NCBI GenBank assembly: GCA_036276735.1
Contig: DASUOH010000036.1
Span: forward strand, 1 to 28,203
Reading direction: 5' to 3'
DNA: 28,203 nucleotides
From: VRUE01 sp036276735
Lineage (GTDB): Bacteria > Actinomycetota > Thermoleophilia > Solirubrobacterales > 70-9
The notes beneath the pieces were generated by a model. It saw only the letters and a list, made by a program, of their open reading frames with translations, made no database searches and was not told the origin of the DNA. Shown here piece after piece: positions 22,404 to 28,203 of this stretch. Position numbers and translations under genes: made by a program. Positions within the stretch are counted from its first letter, which is position 1. Every line of letters begins with the position of its first letter.

Positions 22404-23786
22404 ATGAGCCGCAGACGACGACGCACGATCAAGGCCCTCGTAGTGCTCGGCTCGGTATTCGCGTTCCTAAGCGTTTTCGCGATTTGGACGGAGCGCCAGG
22501 CGCTCAACACCGACGACTGGGTCCGTACTAGCGACCGCCTGATCGAGAACTCGACGATCCGCGCCGCGGTCGGCGACTACCTGGTCGACCAGCTCTACGC
22601 CAACGTCGACGTCGAGAAAGAAATCAAAGAGATCCTGCCCGGCGACACCAAGGAGCTGGCCGGGCCGGTCTCCGGCGGCCTCCGCCAGGTGGCCGGCGAT
22701 GGCGCCAATCAGGTGCTGCAGACCACCACCGCACAGGATCTGTGGCAGGACGCCAACCGGACCGCCCACGAGCAGCTGCTGGCGGTGCTCGAAGACGACA
22801 AGGAAGCGGTCTCGACCGAAGAAGGCGAGGTCACGCTTCAGCTCGGCAGCCTGGTGACGAACCTCGCCCAAGAGGTCGGGATCGGCGAGCAGCTGGCCGA
22901 GAAACTGCCGCCCGACGCCGGCCAGGTGACGATCCTGCGCTCCGAGGATCTGCGCACCGCGCAGGACATCGTGATTGCCGTGAAAGGACTGGCGATCGTC
23001 CTCACCCTGCTCACCTTCCTCTGCTTCGGGCTGGCGATCTACCTATCCCGCGACGCGCGCTGGGTGACCGTGCTCTTCTGCGGCGCCGGGCTGATCGCCG
23101 CCGGCTTCGCGGTGATCGTCGCGCGTCAGGTGGCGGGCGGGATCGTCGTCGGGCAGCTCGTCGACGACCAGGGCATCGAGCCGGCGGCGGAAGCGGCATG
23201 GTCGATCGCGACCTCGCTGATGGTCAGCATCGCGACGACGGTGATCGTCATCGGCGCCCTCTTCGTGCTTGCCGGCTGGCTGGCGTCGCCGACCGCCCCG
23301 GCCCGCTCGGCACGGCGGACGATGACCCCGGTGCTGCGCGATTACCCGGCCTACGTCTACTCGGGCCTGGCGATCCTCGTCGGCCTCTACTTCCTCTCCG
23401 CGCCGATCCAGAACCTGCGCTCGTTCCTGACCACGCTGGTCGTCGCCGGCCTGGCGGCCTTCGGAATCCGCGAGCTGCGCAGACAGGGCTGCGAGGAGAA
23501 CCCAGGCCTAAGCCTCGACGACGTCTTCGGTCGCACGCGCGACCGGATGGTCGGGGCGGTGAAGAACGCGAACATCGGCGAGAGGGTCGGCGAGACGGCT
23601 TCGAAGCTGCGCCTGCCGGAGGTGCGGATGCCCAGCGGCGATCGCGCCGGCGCAGGTGAGGGGGCGAGCGACCCGGAGGAGGTGCGGCTGAGCCGGCTCG
23701 AGCGGCTGGGCGATCTGCACGCGAAGGGTGTGCTGACCGACGAGGAGCTGGCGGCCGAGAAGGCGCGGCTGCTGGAGCGCACCTAG
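22404..23786 (+). CDS. Multi-span membrane protein with C-terminal SHOCT domain
   Basis: The 460-aa protein has a basic N-terminus (MSRRRRRTIK), a first span (about 11-28) and a large extracytoplasmic, mostly helical segment (about 30-185). Four or five spans follow (about 190-213, 219-240, 268-293, 318-332, 340-355), then a cytoplasmic tail. The last 30 residues (SRLERLGDLHAKGVLTDEEL onward) are a SHOCT motif, a short oligomerisation module common at protein ends in Gram-positives. Function is not recognised; a role in envelope stress sensing is possible. It is divergent from the dioxygenase gene with a shared TATA, and its stop lies in a small hairpin. Confidence 0.8.
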   Translation: MSRRRRRTIKALVVLGSVFAFLSVFAIWTERQALNTDDWVRTSDRLIENSTIRAAVGDYLVDQLYANVDVEKEIKEILPGDTKELAGPVSGGLRQVAGDGANQVLQTTTAQDLWQDANRTAHEQLLAVLEDDKEAVSTEEGEVTLQLGSLVTNLAQEVGIGEQLAEKLPPDAGQVTILRSEDLRTAQDIVIAVKGLAIVLTLLTFLCFGLAIYLSRDARWVTVLFCGAGLIAAGFAVIVARQVAGGIVVGQLVDDQGIEPAAEAAWSIATSLMVSIATTVIVIGALFVLAGWLASPTAPARSARRTMTPVLRDYPAYVYSGLAILVGLYFLSAPIQNLRSFLTTLVVAGLAAFGIRELRRQGCEENPGLSLDDVFGRTRDRMVGAVKNANIGERVGETASKLRLPEVRMPSGDRAGAGEGASDPEEVRLSRLERLGDLHAKGVLTDEELAAEKARLLERT

Positions 23787-23800
23787 GAGTGTCCTCCTAG
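23783..23800. terminator. Small hairpin between SHOCT gene and tRNA
   Basis: CTAGGAG-TGTC-CTCCTAG is a perfect 7-bp stem with a 4-nt loop. It contains the TAG stop of the SHOCT gene and lies next to the 3' end of the convergent tRNA gene, so it could stop transcription from either side. No U-tract is present. Confidence 0.4.
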
Positions 23801-23873
23801 AGCCCGCCTCCGGAATCGAACCGGAAACCTCCTGGTTACAAATCAGGTGCTCTGCCGATTGAGCTAGGCGGGC
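23801..23873 (-). tRNA. tRNA-Thr (anticodon UGU)
   Basis: The 73-nt minus-strand sequence folds as a full cloverleaf: acceptor GCCCGCC/GGCGGGC, D stem GCTC/GAGC, anticodon arm CCTGA-TTTGTAA-CCAGG, and T arm TCCGG-TTCGATT-CCGGA. The anticodon is TGT (threonine ACA and probably other ACN). The discriminator base is U and CCA is not encoded. The last pair of the anticodon stem (31-39) is an A.C mismatch. TATATT at 23888-23883 could be its -10 box. Confidence 0.95.
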
Positions 23874-23882
23874 GCAAAGCCG

Positions 23883-23890
23883 AATATAGA
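23883..23890. promoter_or_regulatory. Overlapping -10-like TATA for tRNA-Thr and the GNAT-like gene
   Basis: AATATAGA reads TATATT on the minus strand (23888-23883, 5 of 6 consensus bases), 9 nt before the tRNA 5' end, and TATAGA on the plus strand (23885-23890) just before the ATG at 23895. Only the tRNA side has good spacing. On the plus side the -10 is too close to the ATG for a standard leader. Confidence 0.4.
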
Positions 23891-23894
23891 CGGC

Positions 23895-24923
23895 ATGAGC
23901 GACAACGGTAGGACAATCGCTGCCAATCTCAGGTACCTCGTCCCCGGCGAAGGCAAGCTGCTAACCGACGCGATTCGCGCCGCATACGGCGAGACCTACG
24001 ACGTCCGTTGGGTCTACGACACCGACGAGGTCGAGGCGCGACTCGAGGCGGGGACCTACGTGTCCGCGGTCGCCGAGTCGGCTGACGGCGAGCTTCTCTG
24101 TCATGAGGGCATGAGCCTGGCGGCGGCGGGAGACAGGGTTGCCCATTCAGGCCAGGCCGTGACGCTGCCGCAAGCCCGCGGCCAGCATCTCTTCACCCGC
24201 ACGAAGCGATTCCTGATGGACGGGGCTAGAGAGCGGGGGCTCGCGGGGATGTACAGCGAGGCGACCGCGGCCCACCCGTTCAGCCAACGCGCCAACCTCG
24301 AGCTCGGTGCACACGAGACTGGCTTCCTGCTCGGCTGGATTCCTGCGAGCGTCGAGAACGACGCGGCGAGCGCGAGTGGCGAGCGGCGAGCGCGGCGCCA
24401 GTCCGCGGCGCTCTTCTACACCAAGCTGAACGACGGTGAGGAGCGGACGATCTACGCGCCGCCCCGACACCGGCAGATGATCGACAACACGGTGGCGATG
24501 TGTCAGCTACGCGGCACCGTCTCGGACCCGCCGGCCAGTTTTAAGCCAGCGGAGCGGACCGAGCTACACATCGAGATCGAGGCAGACCACGGGCTCGCCC
24601 TGATCACCGTCCTGACGCCGGGCAGGAACCTCGAGGACGCGATCGGGGCCGAGCGGCACCACCTCTTCCACCACCAGAACCTCGATGCTGTCTATGTCGA
24701 CCTTCCCTTGGACGACCCCGCGACCGCCCTCCTCGCCGACCTACTCAGGCCGCTAGGCCTTTCGTACGCCGGCGTCTTTCCCAACCGGAAAGCAAACGGC
24801 GACGTGCTTCGCCTGCAGTCGATGCACCGCGCCAGGATCACCGCCGAGGACGTCTCCGTCGCCTCAGAGCACGGGCAGGCATTGCTCGACTACGTGCTGA
24901 CTGAAGCCGCCGGAAACCCCTAG
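23895..24923 (+). CDS. GNAT-like N-acetyltransferase family protein
   Basis: The 342-aa protein starts MSDNGRTIAANLRYLVPGEG. Residues about 12-155 look like a GNAT fold: VAESADGELLCHEGMSL, then an AVTLPQARGQHLFTRTKRFL segment (acetyl-CoA loop region) and GLAGMYSEATAAHPFSQRAN. The C-terminal half (about 175-340) is a second alpha/beta domain with ERTELHIEIEADHGLALITV and a conserved-looking LLRPLGLSYAGVFPN. No substrate can be named. There is no Shine-Dalgarno, and a TATAGA element lies right before the ATG. The stop codon shares CTAG with the convergent sigH stop (4-bp overlap). Confidence 0.65.
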   Translation: MSDNGRTIAANLRYLVPGEGKLLTDAIRAAYGETYDVRWVYDTDEVEARLEAGTYVSAVAESADGELLCHEGMSLAAAGDRVAHSGQAVTLPQARGQHLFTRTKRFLMDGARERGLAGMYSEATAAHPFSQRANLELGAHETGFLLGWIPASVENDAASASGERRARRQSAALFYTKLNDGEERTIYAPPRHRQMIDNTVAMCQLRGTVSDPPASFKPAERTELHIEIEADHGLALITVLTPGRNLEDAIGAERHHLFHHQNLDAVYVDLPLDDPATALLADLLRPLGLSYAGVFPNRKANGDVLRLQSMHRARITAEDVSVASEHGQALLDYVLTEAAGNP

Positions 24924-25627
24924 GCCGGGACCTCCCGCGTCGCAAGGTGCGTCGCGACCTTGCGCTTGACGCGCTGGAGGGCGTTGTCGACCGTCTTGGT
25001 GTCGCACTCGAGGCGATCGGCGGTCGCCTCGTAGGAGTGGCCGTCGAGGTAGAGGGAGAGGACGCGGCTCTCGAGGTCTGAGAGGACGCCCGAGGTACCC
25101 GACAGGCAGGAGACAAGGCTCTCCAGCTCTTCGCTTGCGATCACCTGGTTGACGGGATCCGCCACCGAGGGGCCCGGCAGGATCTCGTCGAGGGTCGTGT
25201 CGGAGTCGCCGGCCGCCGCCGGGGTCTGGCTGAAGGAGACGTACTGGTTGAGCGGCGTGTGCTTGTTACGGGTCGCCGTCTTCACCGCGGTGATGATCTG
25301 GCGGGTGATGCAGAGCTCGGCGAAGCTGCGAAAGCTCGACTCGCGGTCGCTGCGATAGTCGCGGATCGCCTTGTAGAGGCCGAGCAGGCCTTCCTGGATC
25401 AGATCGTCGCTCTCACCGCCGAGAAGGAAGTACGAGGAGGCCTTGAGCCGGACGAAGCCTCGGTAGCGGCGCACGATCGCGTCATAAGCGTCCGCCCTGC
25501 CGTCCTTGGCAAGGGCCACCAGGTAGTGGTCGTCAAGCTCAGGTTGAGGGTTTGGGTCGACTCGGGTGGAGCCGTTGAGACGTCCCGTCGGGAGACGAAA
25601 TTCCTGCGTAGGCGATGAAAGAGCCAC
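24920..25627 (-). CDS. sigH: Sigma factor of the SigH (Spo0H) type
   Basis: The 235-aa protein closely resembles Firmicutes sigma-H. Region 2 (about 45-120) has SDDLIQEGLLGLYKAIRDYR and SFAELCITRQIITAVKTATR, nearly the Bacillus sequence as I remember it. NKHTPLNQYVSF follows, and region 4 (about 183-230) has SDLESRVLSLYLDGHSYEAT with the recognition helix CDTKTVDNALQRVKRK. The GTG at 25627 was chosen because AAAGGAG lies 8 nt upstream; the frame is open further but codes no family sequence. It follows rlmB and cysS, as in Bacillus. Spo0H directs early sporulation and stationary-phase genes there; here it is presumably a stress or growth-phase factor. Confidence 0.93.
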   Translation of the reverse strand: MALSSPTQEFRLPTGRLNGSTRVDPNPQPELDDHYLVALAKDGRADAYDAIVRRYRGFVRLKASSYFLLGGESDDLIQEGLLGLYKAIRDYRSDRESSFRSFAELCITRQIITAVKTATRNKHTPLNQYVSFSQTPAAAGDSDTTLDEILPGPSVADPVNQVIASEELESLVSCLSGTSGVLSDLESRVLSLYLDGHSYEATADRLECDTKTVDNALQRVKRKVATHLATREVPA

Positions 25628-25733
25628 AGACCTTCTCCTTTGAGAGCGAACGGTCGTGGCGCCGGTTACCTCCCCTGAGGCGCCCCTATTCGGTGGGCGT
25701 CTCAGACTAAAGCTGAGGTTCACCCTTTATGGC
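25628..25733 (-). promoter_or_regulatory. Structured 5' leader of sigH
   Basis: About 106 nt lie between the predicted transcription start and the GTG of sigH, long for this compact genome. On the minus strand CTCAG-CTTTAGT-CTGAG forms a perfect 5-bp hairpin. A second stem, GAGACGCCC/GGGCGCCTC, has one wobble and overlaps it. GGCGCC occurs twice around AGGGGAGGTAACC, which allows alternative pairings. GGGTGAACC and GGTAACCGG look riboswitch-like, but I cannot match a known class. Confidence 0.4.
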
Positions 25734-25739
25734 GGCGCA

Positions 25740-25767
25740 GTCTTACGGTCGCGCAGAGTTCTGTCAA
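25740..25767 (-). promoter_or_regulatory. Predicted sigH promoter
   Basis: On the minus strand TTGACA (25767-25762, perfect -35) is followed after 16 bp by TAAGAC (25745-25740, 3 of 6 for -10). The start would be near 25733, about 106 nt before the GTG of sigH. It sits just after the rlmB stop, so sigH can be expressed apart from cysS-rlmB. Confidence 0.5.
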
Positions 25768-25804
25768 CCCGGAACGTGCGTTCGTGCAAGCGCCGTTGCA
25801 GGTG

Positions 25805-26467
25805 CTACGGGGCAGTGGAACGCTGTCGAGCCGACTCGAAGAGAAGCGCCGCGGCGGCACTGGAGACGTTGAGCGACTCGACCGCACCGGCGCGCGGCAG
25901 GGCCAAGAGGCCGTCGCAGGCAGAAGCGACGCGCGGTCGGACGCCCTTGCCCTCGGCGCCCAGGACCAGCACGGTCGGGCCCCTGAGGTCCGCCTCCCAC
26001 GGAGCCTGCGTGGCGTCGGCATCGGCGCCCCAGATCCAGAAGCCGGCCACCTTCGCCTTCCCGAGCCAGTCGGCGAGATTGCGAACGCGGGCGACCTCTA
26101 TGTGCTCGACCGCCCCAGCCGACGCCTTGCAGGCGACCGCGGTCACCTCCGCGGCGCGGCGCTCGGGTAGGACGACGCCGGCCGCGCCGGCGAACTCCGC
26201 CGAGCGGCAGACCGCGCCCAGGTTGCGAGGATCCTGCACCTGGTCGAGAGCGACAAGCAAGGCGTTTTCCTTGCGCAGCAAGGCGGTCGGATCCGCGTAG
26301 GGGTAGGGATCGACCTCGGCGACCACCCCCTGATGGTCCGGCGAGCCACAGAGCCGCTCTAGCTCCTCGGCCGACGTCTCCGGCGCCCGCCAAACGCGGT
26401 GAACGCGCCGTCTCCCCCGCTCCGCCTCCTCGACCGGCCGGCGCCCGTAGATGATCTGCTGCGGCAC
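25805..26467 (-). CDS. rlmB: TrmH-family rRNA 2'-O-methyltransferase (RlmB)
   Basis: The 220-aa SPOUT methyltransferase has an N-terminal RNA-binding part (about 1-60, IIYGRRPVEEAERG) and the three TrmH motifs: DQVQDPRNLGAVCRSAEFAG (75-94, with N82 and R88), LVLGAEGKGVRP (167-178) and LPRAGAVESLNVSSAAAALL (190-209). RlmB methylates G2251 in the P-loop of 23S rRNA; rRNA specificity is assigned from the 'YGRRPV' start and the cysS neighbour. At 220 aa it is shorter than most RlmB proteins (about 245), mainly in the N-terminal domain. The GTG start lies 3 bp after the cysS stop, so the two are translationally linked. Confidence 0.9.
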   Translation of the reverse strand: MPQQIIYGRRPVEEAERGRRRVHRVWRAPETSAEELERLCGSPDHQGVVAEVDPYPYADPTALLRKENALLVALDQVQDPRNLGAVCRSAEFAGAAGVVLPERRAAEVTAVACKASAGAVEHIEVARVRNLADWLGKAKVAGFWIWGADADATQAPWEADLRGPTVLVLGAEGKGVRPRVASACDGLLALPRAGAVESLNVSSAAAALLFESARQRSTAP

Positions 26468-26470
26468 CGA

Positions 26471-27916
26471 TCAGGCCTTCGGCACCAGCTTGGCGCCGTC
26501 GGCCCCGTCCCGCACATCCCATCCCAGCTCCGCGAGCCGGCCCCGAATCTCGTCCGCCCGTGCGAAGTCCCTGGCCGCCCGCGCCTCCTGCCGCTCTTGG
26601 AGAAGCGCTTCTGCCTGTGGGTCGGCCTCAGCCCCCTGATCCGGCTCGGTAAGGGTGCCGAGGCCGACCAGCTCCAGCATCTCCCGGAGCGCCTCCGGCG
26701 CCCCGGCTGCCTCCCCCCGGTTCGCTTCCCCAACCAGCTCAAAAACCTCCGCCATGGCGCGCGGCGTGTTGAAGTCATCCGCCAGAGCATCCTTGAACGC
26801 TTCAAGACGGGATCCAGGGGGACCCCCTGAGGAGCCTCCCCGCTGTTGCTCGGAGGGGGGTTCCCCTGGAGCCCGCCCACCACCTCCCCGCCGTTGCTCC
26901 GACGGGGCCTCCCCCAGGTCCCCGCCCCCGCCACCCACCGGGTGCTCCCGAAAGAAGTTCCTCAACCGCTCGACCCGCGCCACGGCCTGCTCCATCTGCT
27001 CTGCCCCGAACGCCAGCGGCTGCCGGTAGTGCCCCGAGATCAGGTAGTCGACGACCGCCTCGCGCCCATACCGGTCAAGCGCCTCGGAGAGCTGGAAGAT
27101 GTTGCCCTCCGACTTCGACATCTTCTCGCTGGCGGTCTCGATCATCCCGTTGTGCATCCAGAGCCGGGCAAAGGGCCGCCCTGCCGCCTCAGACTGGGCG
27201 ATCTCGTTCTCGTGGTGGGGGAAGACCAGGTCGGAGCCGCCGCCGTGGATCGCGAACGACGGGCCCAGCTCGGCCTCGGCCATCGCCGAGCACTCGATGT
27301 GCCAGCCGGGACGGCCCGGCCCCCAGGGTGAGTCCCACCAGGCGTCCTCGCCCTCCTTGCGCGCCTTCCACAGCGCAAAGTCCAGCGGGTCCTCCTTGAG
27401 CGAGGCCGAGCCGGCCTCCTCGCCTTGATCCATGTCCTCGGCGCGCCGGTTGGAGAGCTTGCCGTAGCCGTCGAAGCTGCGCACGCGGAAATAGACGTCG
27501 CCCCCGGACTCGTAGGCGTGGCCGGAGTCGACCAGCTCCGCGATAAGCGAGACGATCGGACCAATCGTCTCGGTGGCCAACGGCTCCGCATCCGGCCGGC
27601 CGAGCCCGAGCCGTTCCGTGTCCTCGAAATACGCCTGGGTCATCTCCTCGGCGAACTGGGCCGACGGCCGGCCCGAGCCCTTCGCCGCGTCGTAGATCTT
27701 GTCGTTGACGTCGGTGACATTGACGACGAACTTGACCCGGTAGCCCTCCGACCGCAGGAACCGAGCGAGCAACGAGAACACGACATAGGGACGGGCATTC
27801 CCAATGTGAATCCGGCTATAGACAGTCGGTCCGCAGGCGTATATCCCCACCTCTCCATCGGTAGGCAGCATCTGGAGCTCCCCACTCAGCGTGTCCCGTA
27901 TTCGAACCTCCCGCAT
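26471..27916 (-). CDS. cysS: Cysteinyl-tRNA synthetase
   Basis: The 481-aa class I synthetase carries CGPTVYSRIHIGNARPYV (HIGH motif as HIGN, 37-40), the zinc-site residues C28, C209 and H234 (with E238), GRPGWHIECSAMAE (201-214), FPHHENEIAQSE (232-243), and KMSKS at 265-269. It charges tRNA-Cys. Residues about 326-369, between RLRNFFRE and LEAFKDALADDFNTPRA in the DALR helical region, are an unusual Gly/Pro/Glu/Arg-rich insert made of two 16-residue units ('EAPSEQRRGG', 'EPPSEQQRGG'). The insert is in frame and lies between helices, so the enzyme should remain active. Upstream is a 131-bp palindromic element. Confidence 0.95.
   Translation of the reverse strand: MREVRIRDTLSGELQMLPTDGEVGIYACGPTVYSRIHIGNARPYVVFSLLARFLRSEGYRVKFVVNVTDVNDKIYDAAKGSGRPSAQFAEEMTQAYFEDTERLGLGRPDAEPLATETIGPIVSLIAELVDSGHAYESGGDVYFRVRSFDGYGKLSNRRAEDMDQGEEAGSASLKEDPLDFALWKARKEGEDAWWDSPWGPGRPGWHIECSAMAEAELGPSFAIHGGGSDLVFPHHENEIAQSEAAGRPFARLWMHNGMIETASEKMSKSEGNIFQLSEALDRYGREAVVDYLISGHYRQPLAFGAEQMEQAVARVERLRNFFREHPVGGGGGDLGEAPSEQRRGGGGRAPGEPPSEQQRGGSSGGPPGSRLEAFKDALADDFNTPRAMAEVFELVGEANRGEAAGAPEALREMLELVGLGTLTEPDQGAEADPQAEALLQERQEARAARDFARADEIRGRLAELGWDVRDGADGAKLVPKA
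26813..26930. repeat. 48-bp tandem repeat with internal palindromes inside cysS
   Basis: Two related 25-bp cores lie at 26835-26859 and 26883-26907, 48 bp (16 codons) apart, with 22 of 25 bases equal. Each core is itself a hairpin with CCTCCCC/GGGG arms around GTTGCTC. The first copy is enclosed by an outer inverted repeat, TCCAGGGG (26813-26820) and TTCCCCTGGA (26861-26870). CAGGGGG-A-CCCCCTG adds another palindrome at 26816-26830. Confidence 0.75.
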
Positions 27917-27927
27917 CGGTCCCGGAT

Positions 27928-28058
27928 GGTAGGGCCGGGAGGCGTCTCGCCGGTGCCTCCCTCCGGCACCGCGGAGTGATGTCTGCCCCGAAGGGGCACC
28001 AAATCAATCCCGCCGCAGGCGGGATTTGGGCACCGCCGAGACGCCTCCCGACCCTACC
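27928..28058. repeat. 131-bp nested palindromic element upstream of cysS
   Basis: Outer arms at 27928-27957 and 28029-28058 pair over 30 positions with 2 mismatches (GGTAGGG ... CGGTGCC on the left). Inside are three further perfect stems: CGGTGCC/GGCACCG (27951-27957 with 27965-27971, competing with the outer arm), TGCCCC-GAA-GGGGCA (27984-27998) and AATCCCGCC-GCA-GGCGGGATT (28006-28026). The left arm ends 12 bp before the cysS start codon. It contains no gene. Confidence 0.8.
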
Positions 28059-28133
28059 CCGCCCCTAGATGAGTAGTTCCACGGCGTGCCCTGGTCGAAC
28101 CGCGCCGAAGGGGAGATAGGCAGCGGGGTCGAA

Positions 28134-28162
28134 GTCGGCGGTGCTCAGTCCTCACCGCCGAC
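28134..28162. repeat. 10-bp hairpin before the right-edge gene start
   Basis: GTCGGCGGTG and CACCGCCGAC pair perfectly around a 9-nt loop (CTCAGTCCT), ending 15 bp before the ATG at 28178. It may be a leader hairpin, a terminator of upstream readthrough, or a subterminal repeat of an insertion element. The bases from 28059 to 28133 show nothing else I can assign. Confidence 0.4.
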
Positions 28163-28177
28163 CCGAAGGGGGCCACG

Positions 28178-28203
28178 ATGCTCGCCGACCTCGACCTGCT
28201 GCT
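28178..28203 (+). CDS. Start of a gene cut by the window edge, possibly a transposase
   Basis: ATG at 28178 with GAAGGGGG 5-8 nt upstream opens a frame that begins MLADLDLL and runs off the edge. Eight codons cannot identify a protein. The start resembles that of some actinobacterial insertion-sequence transposases ('M..DLD.L'), and palindromic DNA lies just upstream, so a mobile element is possible. It is only a guess. Confidence 0.3.

Noticed and set aside
25628..25733. Assignment of the sigH leader to the c-di-AMP or c-di-GMP riboswitch class
   Set aside because: Only short segments resemble either consensus, and the conserved core and closing stem are missing; kept as unclassified.
25656..26300. 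214-codon plus-strand frame opposite rlmB and the sigH leader
   Set aside because: Antisense to rlmB, Ala/Arg/Ser-rich, no recognisable domain.
26813..26930. CRISPR-like array in cysS repeats
   Set aside because: Only two units, period 48 bp, in frame within a coding sequence and no unique spacers or cas genes.
27917..28203. T-box riboswitch for cysS
   Set aside because: A T-box antiterminator consensus (AGGGTGGNACCGCG) is not present on the minus strand in this region.

Overview
This is a high-GC chromosomal segment with no phage or CRISPR content. GTG and TTG starts are common, genes overlap by a few bases, and there is an F420-type luciferase-like oxidoreductase, a DUF4383 protein, several FadE-type acyl-CoA dehydrogenases and a family of short secreted proteins whose signal peptide runs into Ala-Gln. 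Together these point to an actinobacterium of the Thermoleophilia (Solirubrobacterales-like). The lineage is an inference from gene style and was not tested.

Layout, left to right. 1-1575 (minus): a membrane-anchored protein cut by the window edge and a secreted M23 (LytM) peptidase with a long coiled coil. 1693-2970 (minus): an acyl-CoA dehydrogenase with a perfect 20-bp TetR-type palindrome upstream and a strong hairpin after its stop. 3085-7606 (plus): five closely packed genes (cell-wall-binding-like membrane protein, 83-aa protein, metallo-beta-lactamase-fold hydrolase, small secreted protein, patatin-like lipase). 7608-12912 (minus): a catabolic operon in the order thiolase, HD-domain protein, FadE, FadE, LLM oxidoreductase; the thiolase resembles the steroid thiolase FadA5. 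A divergent 3-hydroxyacyl-CoA dehydrogenase follows (13010-13831), so almost a complete beta-oxidation set lies together. 13921-17857: a 75-aa protein, a CorC/HlyC-type membrane protein, a cobalamin-binding-like protein, a rhomboid protease with an N-terminal zinc ribbon, and a DUF4383 protein.

17850-22376 (minus) reads as one possible transcript: a VOC ring-cleaving dioxygenase and a maleylacetate-reductase-like enzyme (the two-step hydroquinone logic of PcpA/PcpE or LinE/LinF), then a single polypeptide joining PlsC acyltransferase to GpsA glycerol-3-phosphate dehydrogenase, an ECF sigma factor and a 114-aa single-span membrane protein. 22404-24923 (plus) holds a SHOCT-domain membrane protein and a GNAT-like protein, with a minus-strand tRNA-Thr(UGU) between them.

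24920-27916 (minus) is cysS-rlmB-sigH, the gene order known from Bacillus, here in an actinobacterium. cysS carries a low-complexity tandem-repeat insert, sigH has a roughly 100-nt structured leader behind a TTGACA promoter, and upstream of cysS lies a 131-bp nested palindromic element. The window ends in what may be the first codons of another gene, possibly a transposase.

Most worth a second look: the PlsC-GpsA fusion, the nested palindrome upstream of cysS, the repeat insert inside cysS, the sigH leader, and three divergent gene pairs that each seem to share one symmetric TATA (-10) element.
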